Shown here one piece after another: positions 1 to 8,153 of a stretch of 15,959 nucleotides of DNA. The DNA is from Spirochaetaceae bacterium. Its GTDB lineage: Bacteria; Spirochaetota; Spirochaetia; Treponematales; Breznakiellaceae. The DNA is taken from the NCBI GenBank assembly GCA_031258615.1, contig JAIRMP010000115.1, positions 1 to 15,959 on the forward strand, in the 5' to 3' direction. Positions within the stretch are counted from its first letter, which is position 1. Each line of letters starts with the position of its first letter. Both the position numbers and the translations under genes were made by a program. The notes under the pieces were generated by a model. The model was given only the letters and a program-made list of their open reading frames with translations. It made no database searches and was not told where the DNA came from.

Positions 1-1215
1 GTGGTTCATCCTCGGCATAGACAAGGGAAGCACACAGAACGCCCTTAATCGGTTTTTCGTACATTTCAAAGCGGCGGCATTGTTAACGGTTATGACGCCA
101 CAAGCATTCAGCCTGAGGCGGCAACAGGTGAAGTGGGAAGCCGTTCGGGAAGTATTCCAGACGAGCGTGAAAGGAAGCTACAACGAAGAGTTGAAGTACT
201 GGCGTGGGGCATATCTGCTGCTGGCGGTAGACGGTAGCCGAGTAGCGTTGCCGGCTGACGCGGCGCTGCGGGCGTATTACGGGGCGACCGGGCATGACAA
301 GAGCGCGGCAACGGCGCAGGCGTCAATACTGTATGATGTGATGAACGACATCATAGTGGACGCGCGGCTTGAGCCGTTGAAGGTGGATGAACGGACGCTG
401 GCGGAGAAACACCTTGAGGCGCTTGCCGCCTTGGAACTGGACCTGGGTGGACGGAAGCCTCTTGTCATTTTTGACCGCGGGTATCCGTCGAAAGAATTTA
501 TTAAGTACTTACAGGAAAATGAAATAAAGTACTTGATGCGGGTGAGGAGAGGGTTCAACGCCCAGATAGACAGTATGCTGGAGGGAAGCAAACGGCTGGA
601 GCTTGCCGATGGTATTCCGGTACGGGCGGTGGTGTTTACCCTGAGCGGCGGGGAACGGGAAGCGTTGATAACGAATCTTGAGGAAGAGGAAGTAGAGGAG
701 GATGCGTTTCCTAAGTTGTATTACCAGAGATGGGCTATAGAGACAAAATACAACCAGGTGAAACAAAAGCTGGAGCTTGAGAACTTTAGCGGGAGGCTTG
801 TGGATAATATCAAGCAGGATTTTTACGCGATGATGACGGTGTCGAACCTGCTGGCCTGTGGTTTGAGGGAAGCGAACCGGGAGGCGCGGCGGGAGCGGAG
901 CGTTGACGGAGTGGAACGGAAATACGAATACCAGGTTAATGTGAACCACGCGGTTGGGGTGCTAAAAGACCAGCTTGTCAAGATACTGATAGCCGATGAT
1001 TCATCGGTACGGAAACAATTATACATGGAACTGGTATCCGAGATAAAACGGCAGGTTGTTCCTGTCCGCCCAAACCGAAAGGTAAAAAGGAAGGAGTACT
1101 TGAAAAAGCCTCATTTTCACCACAATCACAAGTCGAACTGTTGATTGAGTAGGCAGGAGGAAACCGGCCCCATCTGTCTTTGTTACTTAACTTGATGACA
1201 GTGGGATGCCTCCTC
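1..1215 (+). mobile_element. IS4-family insertion sequence, right-hand portion
   Basis: The transposase frame is open from the first base of the window, so the left end of the element lies outside. After the transposase stop there are about 70 bases, including a stretch near 1186-1215 that looks like an IS4-type terminal region, and then the stop of the H2-sensor gene at 1236. The right boundary is approximate: the left inverted repeat is not visible, so neither the terminal repeat nor the target duplication can be confirmed. The element ends within tens of bases of the 3' end of the minus-strand operon and may have displaced or supplied its terminator. Confidence 0.6.
2..1144 (+). CDS. IS4-family DDE transposase (N-terminally cut by the window edge)
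   Basis: This is a cut-and-paste transposase with an RNase H-like DDE core that moves the surrounding IS4-type element. The catalytic signature is complete: the first Asp in a VDGS motif (codon at 230), the second Asp in an FDRGYPS motif (codon at 473), and the Glu of a full Y-x2-R-x3-E-x6-K signature (Glu codon at 740). A TTG at 80 could be taken as a start, but the frame stays open to base 2 and the extra residues (WFILGIDKG, then NRFFVHFKAAA) read as normal IS4 N-terminal sequence leading into a TPQAFS motif. The true start is therefore upstream of the window. It ends with TGA at 1142-1144. The C-terminus is rich in Lys, Arg and His. Nothing visible suggests inactivation. Subgroup within IS4 is not assigned. 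Confidence 0.9.
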   Translation, partial: WFILGIDKGSTQNALNRFFVHFKAAALLTVMTPQAFSLRRQQVKWEAVREVFQTSVKGSYNEELKYWRGAYLLLAVDGSRVALPADAALRAYYGATGHDKSAATAQASILYDVMNDIIVDARLEPLKVDERTLAEKHLEALAALELDLGGRKPLVIFDRGYPSKEFIKYLQENEIKYLMRVRRGFNAQIDSMLEGSKRLELADGIPVRAVVFTLSGGEREALITNLEEEEVEEDAFPKLYYQRWAIETKYNQVKQKLELENFSGRLVDNIKQDFYAMMTVSNLLACGLREANREARRERSVDGVERKYEYQVNVNHAVGVLKDQLVKILIADDSSVRKQLYMELVSEIKRQVVPVRPNRKVKRKEYLKKPHFHHNHKSNC

Positions 1216-1235
1216 ATTCCTTCGTGAATAAATTT

Positions 1236-3392
1236 TTAATGCGGAACAGATGATTCAACTATTTTCCGGGGAAACACTAGATCGAAACGGAAGGAATCCT
1301 CGTTATTTGAAAACCGCAGCCGGCGGCAGAAAAGAGATTTTAATTTTTCACCGAGACTTGAAAATCCTGTTTTGTAAAAGTAAGCCGCCTTTTCCTGCCC
1401 TGAAAGTTTGGACGCGGCATCCTTCGTTACAAGCCCCTCGCGAATTGCCTGTTCGATTACCTTGTCCGTGTCCAGGCCGCCTCCGTCATGGCGGCAGGAA
1501 ACATAAAGATTGCCGGCGTCAAGGCGCGCTTCAAACGTAAAGCGTTCAGGCTGTCCTTCCGGGCGATCGGCGCAAACGGGAAGCGCTTTTTCCGCAAGTT
1601 CCGTCATCAGTAATTTTAACGTTTCATTTTTGGAAAAACAGGCAAAGCTGTTCTCCGATTCGGTAAATTCAAGAATTGGCTTAACCGGTTTTTTGTTTTG
1701 AGGCGCGTCCACATTTTTTGTTTTGACGTTCGCTTCCCGCACAATCATAAGGAGTTTTTGTATGGTTGTTTCGTCGCCGATCCGTTCAACGACAAAATTA
1801 AGGCGACGTTTGTCAAAACCGCCGTCAAGATTCGCAAAACGGGCGCCCACTTCATGCAGCGGATTATTATTTTGCAGTTCATCGTCCGGTATTGAAACAT
1901 CGAAAGCCTTGTCTATGAATGTGTCAATTTCTTTTAACTTTTTTTCGTCGAGAAATCCCGAGAAAACATCCATGATTGGTATTCCGGCCAACATATCCCG
2001 CCTGAAAATTTCTTCAAGGGCGCTGGAATAGGAGGGCAGTATGCATCCGTTTTTTTCCAGCAGAAATATGCCGTCCCGCACATACTCAAGGATGCTTTCA
2101 TGTTCCTGGAGACGTTCATCAACTTCTTTTTTCAGATAGTGATGACAGTTTTCGGGGCGGTTAAGGCCGTTGAATATAGCTTCCGCCATGCCGCGGCAGC
2201 CGCCGTAGCCGCAGGCGGCGCAGTTAAGAAAGTCTGCCTCGCTCGTTTTTTTCATTCTCTGGTATATCACCGCGAGGTCTTTGTTGGTCGGCATCTTGTA
2301 GCCGGAAAGATTCTCGCTGCGATCCGTGTAGGAGCGGTCGTAAATTCCCGGCGCCCAGTACCGGTTCACCTCGCCCTTTATGCGGTTAAGGCCAAAAATA
2401 AGTTTGTTGCGCCGCGCCTGTTCATTTATCCGCGCTTCGATTTTGGTTTCCATCAGCTCGACAGGGTTGGCGAAATTTTCCGTGCCTGGCCCGCCGTTAC
2501 AGCCGGTAAAACAACTGAGACAGTCGACCAAAAAAGGCGCCGCGTTTTCATTTATCATGCGGGGCAGTTCGTCAAGGTATTTGTAAACCGTAAAGGTTCC
2601 CTCAATGCGCCTTATCCGCGGACCAAGCGCGGGGGCATCGCGCAGAATCGTGGTTTTCAGGCCGCCGGGAGACGAAAACGATACTGCCCGCTCCGCCATC
2701 GGCCCGTCAAAGTCATGCGGCTTATAATCATCCAGGTATATACGGCGCTTTTTGAGGGTATGTTTGAACTGTGTCATCGTAACATTAAAATCAATATAGC
2801 CGGTCTCCTCAAACTCACGCTTTTTGGCGGCGCACGGCGATATTACCGCTATCTTCATGTCCGAGTACTGCGGAAAATAATTTTTTATCATTATCGCGGT
2901 ATGCAGCATCGGGCTATGCACGGGCGCAAGGTATGGGATAAGCTGCGGCGCGTACAGTTCGCAGTAATTGACAATGGCCGGACAGGGCTGCGCTATGATC
3001 AGCTTGGGATTCTCTTTTCGAGCGTACTCAATGTAGCTTTTTACCGTTAATTCCGCGCCAAACGCGACATCAAAAACAGCCTTAACGCCGCACGATCTTA
3101 AAAAGCCTATCAGACGGAATATGTCGTCAAAAACGGCGGCGGCGGATGGGGCGACCATCACAACCATAGGCGCGCGCGCGTCAAGTTGGCTGAAAAATGC
3201 ATCCGTATCGTCGTTTATCGAACGGGCACGGCTTGTGCAGGCGGTAATGCAGCGCCCGCAGCCCAGGCAGCGTTCCGGTATGATCGCTATCTTGTCGCCC
3301 GAACCGTCCATGCAGTGTTTTACGGGGCATACGGATATGCAGGAGTGACAGTTGTTACATTTTTCCGTATCGACTTTTATCAGCGGGGTCAT
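1236..3392 (-). CDS. [FeFe]-hydrogenase-like H2/redox sensor (HydS-like) with PAS and CheA-like C-terminal region
   Basis: A 718-residue iron-sulfur protein that probably senses H2 or redox state rather than turning over H2 fast. In order: two [4Fe-4S] ferredoxin motifs (C12/C15/C18/C22 and C42/C45/C48/C52), an H-cluster domain (about 72-340), a Fes-type [4Fe-4S] motif (C391/C394/C399/C416), a PAS domain (about 428-545), and a C-terminal part (about 585-710) resembling the ATP-binding region of CheA around HDGGGLD (635-641) and KTGFSS. The H-cluster ligands are kept: C137, C187 in PCAAK, and C294/C298 in C-x2-G-C. Motif L1 reads QPCP, where catalytic enzymes have TSCCP, so the proton-transfer cysteine is replaced by Pro. 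That loss is typical of sensory hydrogenases. No phosphoacceptor His box and no clear G2 box are visible, so kinase activity is doubtful. The start has an AGGAG site 8 bases upstream, and the stop of uxuA is 11 bp away. It is the last gene of the unit. Confidence 0.88.
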   Translation of the reverse strand: MTPLIKVDTEKCNNCHSCISVCPVKHCMDGSGDKIAIIPERCLGCGRCITACTSRARSINDDTDAFFSQLDARAPMVVMVAPSAAAVFDDIFRLIGFLRSCGVKAVFDVAFGAELTVKSYIEYARKENPKLIIAQPCPAIVNYCELYAPQLIPYLAPVHSPMLHTAIMIKNYFPQYSDMKIAVISPCAAKKREFEETGYIDFNVTMTQFKHTLKKRRIYLDDYKPHDFDGPMAERAVSFSSPGGLKTTILRDAPALGPRIRRIEGTFTVYKYLDELPRMINENAAPFLVDCLSCFTGCNGGPGTENFANPVELMETKIEARINEQARRNKLIFGLNRIKGEVNRYWAPGIYDRSYTDRSENLSGYKMPTNKDLAVIYQRMKKTSEADFLNCAACGYGGCRGMAEAIFNGLNRPENCHHYLKKEVDERLQEHESILEYVRDGIFLLEKNGCILPSYSSALEEIFRRDMLAGIPIMDVFSGFLDEKKLKEIDTFIDKAFDVSIPDDELQNNNPLHEVGARFANLDGGFDKRRLNFVVERIGDETTIQKLLMIVREANVKTKNVDAPQNKKPVKPILEFTESENSFACFSKNETLKLLMTELAEKALPVCADRPEGQPERFTFEARLDAGNLYVSCRHDGGGLDTDKVIEQAIREGLVTKDAASKLSGQEKAAYFYKTGFSSLGEKLKSLFCRRLRFSNNEDSFRFDLVFPRKIVESSVPH

Positions 3393-3403
3393 TACAGAAT
3401 CTC

Positions 3404-4468
3404 CTACTTCCCCTTACAGATAGCCTCCCAGAGGCCGTTAAGGTACGCGATACCTAGCGCGCGGTCGTAAAGGCCGTAACCGGGACGCCCTTCCTCGCCC
3501 CATATCATGCGCCCGTGGTCGGGCCGGATATACCCCTCGAAGCCCGTATCGTGCAGCGCCTTCATTATCTCGTAAACGTCCAGGCTGCCGCAGCCGGACG
3601 GGTGGGCCGTTTCGTGGAAGCTGACTGAAGAAAGCCGCCTTACGTTCCGGACATGGGCAAAGTGTATGCGGCCTGAAAAGCGCCGGATCATCGCCGGCAG
3701 GTCGTTATTTGCCCCGGCGCCCAGAGCTCCGCAGCATAATGTAAGGCCGTTGCGGGGGCTGTCCACCAGGCCGAGCAGACGTTCAAGGTCGTCCGCGCCG
3801 CGGGCTATGCGGGGAAAGCCGAACAGGTCCCAGGGCGGGTCGTCCGGGTGTATCGCCATGCTGACGCCGCACTCTTCGCAGGTAGGGATTATCCGCTCCA
3901 GAAAGTACTTTAAGTTCGCCACAAGGTCCGTTTCCGACACCTCCTTGTAGGCGTTGATCAGATCCTTTATGTGGGCTATCCGTTCCGGCTCCCAGCCGGG
4001 AAGCGAGTGTTTTTTGGCGTCCTCCATGAACATCTCAATTATGCCTTCAACGTCAAGCCTGTCCGAGTCGGCCTGCGAAAAGGCGGAAACCATTGAGCCG
4101 TCTTCAAGCGGGGTGTAAAGCGCGGTACGCACCCAGTCGAACACCGGCATAAAGTTATAGCAGATGACCTTGACGCCGTACTCGCTCAGGTTTCGTATCG
4201 TCTTCTTGTAATTTTCTATGCAGCGTCCCCGTCCCGGCGAGCCCGTCTTGATCGAATCGTGCACATTCACGCTCTCGATCACCTCAAGTTCAAGGCCGGC
4301 GTCATTCACCTCCTTCTTGAGCGCCGCGATCCTTTCCTTGGGCCAGACTTCCCCGGCGGGGATGTCGGAAACGGTTCCGACAACGCCGCTCAGACCGGGT
4401 ATCTGCCTGAGCTGGGCAAGCGTTATTGTGTCGTCCTTTGAGCCAAACCAGCGGAAGGTCATCTTCAT
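3404..4468 (-). CDS. uxuA: mannonate dehydratase
   Basis: This 354-residue cytoplasmic enzyme dehydrates D-mannonate to 2-keto-3-deoxy-D-gluconate in the glucuronate branch of hexuronate catabolism. The family is a metal-dependent (Fe2+/Mn2+) TIM barrel. Recognisable segments are FRWFG at the N-terminus, CYNFMPVFDWVRT (103-115), HPDDPP (207-212), CCGALGAG (245-252), the FAHVRN strand (270-275), HETAHP (285-290) and RPDHGR (315-320). The length fits the shorter Gram-positive-type UxuA, not the roughly 394-residue E. coli form. The start is 3 bp after the stop of the flavodiiron gene, and a second ATG two codons on is an alternative. Its own ribosome site is weak (AGG inside the preceding coding end), so translational coupling is likely. 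It lies between a flavodiiron protein and an H2 sensor, not beside other sugar genes, with its partner uxuB two genes upstream. Confidence 0.95.
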   Translation of the reverse strand: MKMTFRWFGSKDDTITLAQLRQIPGLSGVVGTVSDIPAGEVWPKERIAALKKEVNDAGLELEVIESVNVHDSIKTGSPGRGRCIENYKKTIRNLSEYGVKVICYNFMPVFDWVRTALYTPLEDGSMVSAFSQADSDRLDVEGIIEMFMEDAKKHSLPGWEPERIAHIKDLINAYKEVSETDLVANLKYFLERIIPTCEECGVSMAIHPDDPPWDLFGFPRIARGADDLERLLGLVDSPRNGLTLCCGALGAGANNDLPAMIRRFSGRIHFAHVRNVRRLSSVSFHETAHPSGCGSLDVYEIMKALHDTGFEGYIRPDHGRMIWGEEGRPGYGLYDRALGIAYLNGLWEAICKGK

Positions 4469-4471
4469 TCG

Positions 4472-6334
4472 CTAAAATCCTACCTTTTCAAAGCTGTCCA
4501 CGCCATGATTGCAGAGCGGGCATATAAAATCGTCCGGCAGTTCCTCGCCCTCGTGGAAGTAACCGCAGACCTTGCAGATATAGCCCTTCTTTTTTGCCAT
4601 AGCAAGGGGCGGCTTTGGCTTGATGTTGTCGGAATAGTACTGGTACGTTACGGACGGCGTGTTTGACAGCAACGCCGCCTCCGTTACATCCGCCGTGTAC
4701 AGCGTGTGGGTGCCCCAGTCCGATGAAGAGATCACCTTGCAGGAGTAGAAGGCGTTCGAGTACCTGGGCGCGTAGACAAGTCCGTTTTCGCTCCGCTGCC
4801 TGTTTGTACACCCGGCAAACTTATCGACATTCCTGCCGCTCTGAAAGCCAAAGTGCTGAAACACCTTTAGCGGCGTATCGGTCGTCAGCACGGACACGTT
4901 GAACACGCCTGTTTTCAGGATAAGATCGTTGGTATAGTTTGCCTTTATCACAGCAACGTTGATCCGTTTGGGCGTATCGGTGAGCAGCACAGCCGAATTG
5001 ATGATGCAGCCGTTGTCCTTGTCCCCGTCCCGGGCGGTTAGCAGGAACAGGCCATAGCTCATCTTGAAGAACGAAACGGGATTTAAGACCTTGGGGTCGT
5101 GCGGGGCGATCACATTTTTCGGCATAGTGTCCACAATTTTTGCGGCAAGCGCCTTGATCCCTTCCGCCTGCTCCTGTTTTACCGAAGAAAGCAGCGTTAC
5201 AGGGTTGTCCAGGATGTTCCAGCCCGTCATCGACTCGCAGATTTCACGCATCAGATGCCCCGCGTTGGGCGCCCATGAGCCGTTTTCTATGAACGCGACC
5301 GTGCGGTTCTGTAAGTTGTGATGCCTTATGTCAAGCAGGGCCTCCTCCATCCTGATAAAAATTCCCGCGTTGTACGTGGTGGCGGCGAACACGAGGTGGC
5401 TGCAACGGAAGGCTTCCGACACGATTATCGAAGCGTCCGTTACCGAGACATCGTACACCACCATATTCCGGACGCCCGCCTCCGCGAGCGCGCTTGTAAG
5501 GATGTTTACCGCGTTTTCCGTGTTGCCGTACACCGAGGCGTACGCCACCATCACCGTGTTATCTTCCGGCGTGTAGGTAGCCCAGCGCTGGTACTTTTCG
5601 ATAAAGTAGCCGATATTCTTGCGCCATATTGGGCCGTGCAGCGGACAAAGCAGGTCGATTTCCAGGCCGGCGGCCTTTGTCAGCAGGGACTGTACCTGAT
5701 CGCCGTATTTGCCCACTATATTCGTGTAGTACCTCCTGGAGTCGTCCAGCCAATCCCGGTCAAAGTTTACCTCGTCCGCAAACAGGTTGCCGTTAATCGC
5801 GCCGAATGTTCCAAACGCGTCCGCTGAAAACAGGATTTTTAGCGATACCTCGTACGTTACCATCACCTCCGGCCAGTGAACCATAGGCGCCATCACAAAC
5901 GCGAATGTCCGCTTTCCGGTACAGAGTGTGTCGCCTTCCTTCACGCAGTAGGCGCGGGAGTCCACGTCGAACGAAAAGAATTGCTTTATCATAGCGAAGG
6001 TTTTTTCGTTGGCAACGATTTTTGCTTCCGGGTAACGGAGGATAAGCTCTCCAAGCGCGGCGGCATGGTCAGGTTCCATGTGGTTTACCACAACATAGTC
6101 CAGTTTCCGCCGCTTGCCGCCGGCATCCCGCAGCAAAAAGTCAAGGTTTTCAAAGAAAACCGCGCTTACCGCCTTGTCAACAGTGTCGAGCAGCACGGTC
6201 TTCTCGTCCATCACAAGATAGCTGTTGTAGGAAACACCGCGCTGGCTGGGGTAAACGCCCTCAAATAATGATAAACGGCGATCATTGCCGCCTATCCAAT
6301 AAATTCCGTCATGAATAAGTCTTTCATTGTGCAT
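4472..6334 (-). CDS. flavodiiron protein (O2/NO reductase) with flavin-reductase and rubredoxin domains
   Basis: A 620-residue cytoplasmic protein of the FprA/flavodiiron family, which reduces O2 to water (or NO to N2O) at a non-haem diiron site. Domains in order: a metallo-beta-lactamase-like diiron domain (about 1-255) with every expected ligand present (H85, E87, D89 in the HMEPDH motif, then H153, D172, H233); a flavodoxin domain (about 260-405) with the FMN loop AYASVYGNTE at 264-273; a flavin-reductase-like domain (about 413-570); and a C-terminal rubredoxin with C587-x2-C590 and C605-x2-C608. The two extra domains suggest that electrons pass from NAD(P)H to flavin to rubredoxin to the core within one chain. 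The order is inferred. The start has a GGAGG site 6 bases upstream. It lies between uxuB and uxuA on the same strand. The expected role is oxygen defence for O2-sensitive neighbours, and NO reduction is the alternative. Confidence 0.93.
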   Translation of the reverse strand: MHNERLIHDGIYWIGGNDRRLSLFEGVYPSQRGVSYNSYLVMDEKTVLLDTVDKAVSAVFFENLDFLLRDAGGKRRKLDYVVVNHMEPDHAAALGELILRYPEAKIVANEKTFAMIKQFFSFDVDSRAYCVKEGDTLCTGKRTFAFVMAPMVHWPEVMVTYEVSLKILFSADAFGTFGAINGNLFADEVNFDRDWLDDSRRYYTNIVGKYGDQVQSLLTKAAGLEIDLLCPLHGPIWRKNIGYFIEKYQRWATYTPEDNTVMVAYASVYGNTENAVNILTSALAEAGVRNMVVYDVSVTDASIIVSEAFRCSHLVFAATTYNAGIFIRMEEALLDIRHHNLQNRTVAFIENGSWAPNAGHLMREICESMTGWNILDNPVTLLSSVKQEQAEGIKALAAKIVDTMPKNVIAPHDPKVLNPVSFFKMSYGLFLLTARDGDKDNGCIINSAVLLTDTPKRINVAVIKANYTNDLILKTGVFNVSVLTTDTPLKVFQHFGFQSGRNVDKFAGCTNRQRSENGLVYAPRYSNAFYSCKVISSSDWGTHTLYTADVTEAALLSNTPSVTYQYYSDNIKPKPPLAMAKKKGYICKVCGYFHEGEELPDDFICPLCNHGVDSFEKVGF

Positions 6335-6340
6335 ATAGCA

Positions 6341-6345
6341 CCTCC
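6341..6345 (-). promoter_or_regulatory. strong ribosome binding site of the flavodiiron gene
   Basis: GGAGG on the minus strand, 6 bases before the ATG at 6334. It is the strongest site of the three downstream genes and fixes the flavodiiron start. It suggests the gene is initiated independently after the 146-bp gap that follows uxuB. Confidence 0.75.
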
Positions 6346-6358
6346 AAAATGAATTAGC

Positions 6359-6400
6359 GCCTTTTCAAAACCTGCCTGTTTGGGAAAATTTGGAAAAGGC
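6359..6400 (-). repeat. 8-bp inverted repeat in the leader of the flavodiiron gene
   Basis: GAAAAGGC and GCCTTTTC form a perfect 8-bp inverted repeat about 26 bases apart, between the uxuB 3' hairpin and the flavodiiron ribosome site. It could be an RNA stem in the intercistronic leader or a protein binding site. No promoter elements around it were convincing. Confidence 0.35.
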
Positions 6401-6448
6401 TTGAGAAAACCGGCCAACGGCCCGCGTTCCTTCTCACGTCAAACACAA

Positions 6449-6475
6449 GGCCGGACAGGTCTTGACTGCCCGGCC
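6449..6475 (-). terminator. hairpin just after uxuB; attenuator or mRNA-stabilising stem
   Basis: In the minus-strand RNA, GGCCGGGCAG and CTGTCCGGCC pair as a 10-bp stem with one G-U pair and a 7-base loop. The stem begins 5 bases after the uxuB stop (6481-6483). The G-U pair is an A/C mismatch on the plus strand, so the structure belongs to minus-strand RNA. No U-run follows it, so it is not a standard intrinsic terminator. Partial termination or protection of the uxuB 3' end is more likely. Confidence 0.55.
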
Positions 6476-6480
6476 CTTTA

Positions 6481-8097
6481 CTACAAATATTTCCTCAGAG
6501 TCTCGCGGACGGCGCCTTTGCCGGCCAGCAGCTCTTCAAAATAGCGTTCTATTTTTTCGGCAAGACCCGCCTCGTAAAGGTTCACCGCAAAGATTTTTTC
6601 GTTGGAAAGTATCGCGCGCAGCCTGCCCTTTGCCGTCTCCGGCCTGCCAAGCTCAACCCCGCTCAGGCTTTCCCTCAAAACGGGAAGCAGCGGATCGGGG
6701 CTTACCTCGAATTCGCGTCCCTCATCGTCGAGCCCCAGCAGGTAACGGCACCACGCCGCTATCGACAGCGGTATCAGCACAAGTTTATCCACATCCAGTT
6801 CCGCCCGCTTGTAGTACAGTTTTATCGTTTCGCCAAACCTTATGCCCAGCTTCTGCGAGGTGTCCGTCGCTATACGCTGCGGCGTGTCCGGGATGTTCGG
6901 GTTCGGGAAGCGTACCGTCAGCACTTCTTTTACAAACGCTTCCGGCTTTATGATGCCCGGGTCAGTTACCACCGGCATTCCTTCGTCGTACGCTATGCGA
7001 TTCACCAGACGGGACAGGTCCTGATCGGCCATTTCCGCCGCTATGGACTTGTAGCCCAGGAGACAGCCGAACACGGCAAGCGCCGTATGGAGCGGGTTCA
7101 GGCAGGTACACACCTTCATCCTTTCAACCATGTCAACCGTATCGCGTGTGGTAAAATACACCCCTGCCTTCTCCAGCGGCGGCCTCCCGTTGGGAAACAC
7201 ATCCTCAATTACAAGATACTCAGCCTCTTCCGTGTTGACAAAGGCCGAGGTAACGGAGCCGCGCGGGGATTTCTCCACTTTCATGCCGGAAAACCCTATG
7301 CTTTCCAACTTGTCCGCCACCTTTTGCGACGGGTACGGCGTGATCTTGTCTATCATGCTGAGAGGAAAGGAAACCTTTTTAGCGTCATTCAGGTAATCGA
7401 CAAAGCCCCGCTCCACCGTGCCGCGCTTCAGCCACTCGGACGCCGCCAGCGTTACCGCCGCCTTGAGACGGTCGCCGTTATGCGAAAAGTTATCCGTGCT
7501 GACGAGGGCAAGCGGGGCGGCGCCGTTTGTGTAACGCTCGTACAGCAGCGCGCATAGCTTCAGCATCACGTGGGATGGAGGGAGGAGGCCCTTGTCCAGT
7601 TCCGCCGCGACTTCAGTCCTTATGCCGCCGTCCATGCTTTTGAGGTCGTACCCCTTCTCCGTGATCGCCAGGCTCACGATCTGTAGCGACGGCTTGGCGA
7701 ATATTGATTTCAGCCTGCCCCACGCTTCCGCGTTTGCGGTGTCCGCCCCTATTATGTCCGTAACGCTGCCTATAACCTGCGTAACCAGCGCGCCGTCCGC
7801 CTTCATCACCACCTGTAGTATCAGGTTATCGTGAGGGCGGTACAGGCTCCCTATGCTGCCGAAATCGTTCGGTACAACCGCTATCACGCCCGTAGCGCTT
7901 GCCCCGCTTTCCAGCAGCTTTTGGGCGAGGGCGGCGTGGTATGCCTTGAACAGGTTGCCCACGCCAAAATGCACCCAGCGCGGCGCGGCGTCCGTCGCCG
8001 CCTTCACAGCGTCCGGATCAAAGCCGGGTATGTGCACCCCTGCCTTCTCAAAATCCGGCCCGCAAGTTTTTATACAATTTTTTGTTAACTCCAGCAT
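6481..8097 (-). CDS. uxuB: fructuronate reductase / mannitol dehydrogenase family oxidoreductase
   Basis: A 538-residue NAD-dependent long-chain polyol dehydrogenase. With uxuA in the same unit, the best call is D-fructuronate reductase (fructuronate + NADH to D-mannonate), one step before UxuA. Mannitol or tagaturonate activity is the alternative. The N-terminal nucleotide-binding region holds HFGVGN (43-48). VSTDNFSHNGD (199-209) and DKITP (250-254) are family segments. The catalytic K-x5-N-x2-H signature is intact at K328, N334, H337. The frame extends 14 codons further to 8139, but the ATG at 8097 is preferred: GGAGG lies 5 bases upstream of it, while the farther ATG has only a weak GGCGGAAG nearby. 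It is the first gene of the unit, with a promoter about 55 bp upstream. Confidence 0.88.
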   Translation of the reverse strand: MLELTKNCIKTCGPDFEKAGVHIPGFDPDAVKAATDAAPRWVHFGVGNLFKAYHAALAQKLLESGASATGVIAVVPNDFGSIGSLYRPHDNLILQVVMKADGALVTQVIGSVTDIIGADTANAEAWGRLKSIFAKPSLQIVSLAITEKGYDLKSMDGGIRTEVAAELDKGLLPPSHVMLKLCALLYERYTNGAAPLALVSTDNFSHNGDRLKAAVTLAASEWLKRGTVERGFVDYLNDAKKVSFPLSMIDKITPYPSQKVADKLESIGFSGMKVEKSPRGSVTSAFVNTEEAEYLVIEDVFPNGRPPLEKAGVYFTTRDTVDMVERMKVCTCLNPLHTALAVFGCLLGYKSIAAEMADQDLSRLVNRIAYDEGMPVVTDPGIIKPEAFVKEVLTVRFPNPNIPDTPQRIATDTSQKLGIRFGETIKLYYKRAELDVDKLVLIPLSIAAWCRYLLGLDDEGREFEVSPDPLLPVLRESLSGVELGRPETAKGRLRAILSNEKIFAVNLYEAGLAEKIERYFEELLAGKGAVRETLRKYL

Positions 8098-8102
8098 GAT
8101 AT

Positions 8103-8107
8103 CCTCC
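8103..8107 (-). promoter_or_regulatory. ribosome binding site that decides the uxuB start
   Basis: GGAGG on the minus strand, 5 bases from the ATG at 8097. It lies inside the longer possible frame that begins at 8139 and argues that the first 14 codons of that frame are leader. Confidence 0.75.
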
Positions 8108-8153
8108 ATATCTGAGGCGTAGGACGCCCATTCCAGCATCTTCCGCCGGGATC

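Noticed and set aside
2100..3050. 316-codon open frame on the plus strand inside the H2-sensor gene
   Set aside because: It lies entirely opposite a gene with clear iron-sulfur and H-cluster motifs, has low-complexity Arg/Ala/Val content and no domain.
1236..3392. Catalytic [FeFe] hydrogenase
   Set aside because: L1 lacks the double cysteine of TSCCP, no electron-transfer partner genes are present, and PAS plus ATPase-like regions indicate a sensor.
5318..5827. 169-codon plus-strand frame inside the flavodiiron gene
   Set aside because: Opposite strand of a well-supported gene, rich in Arg and His, no recognisable domain.
8098..8139. 14-codon N-terminal extension of uxuB
   Set aside because: The GGAGG inside this stretch is ideally spaced for the ATG at 8097; the extension has only a weak ribosome site and no family resemblance.
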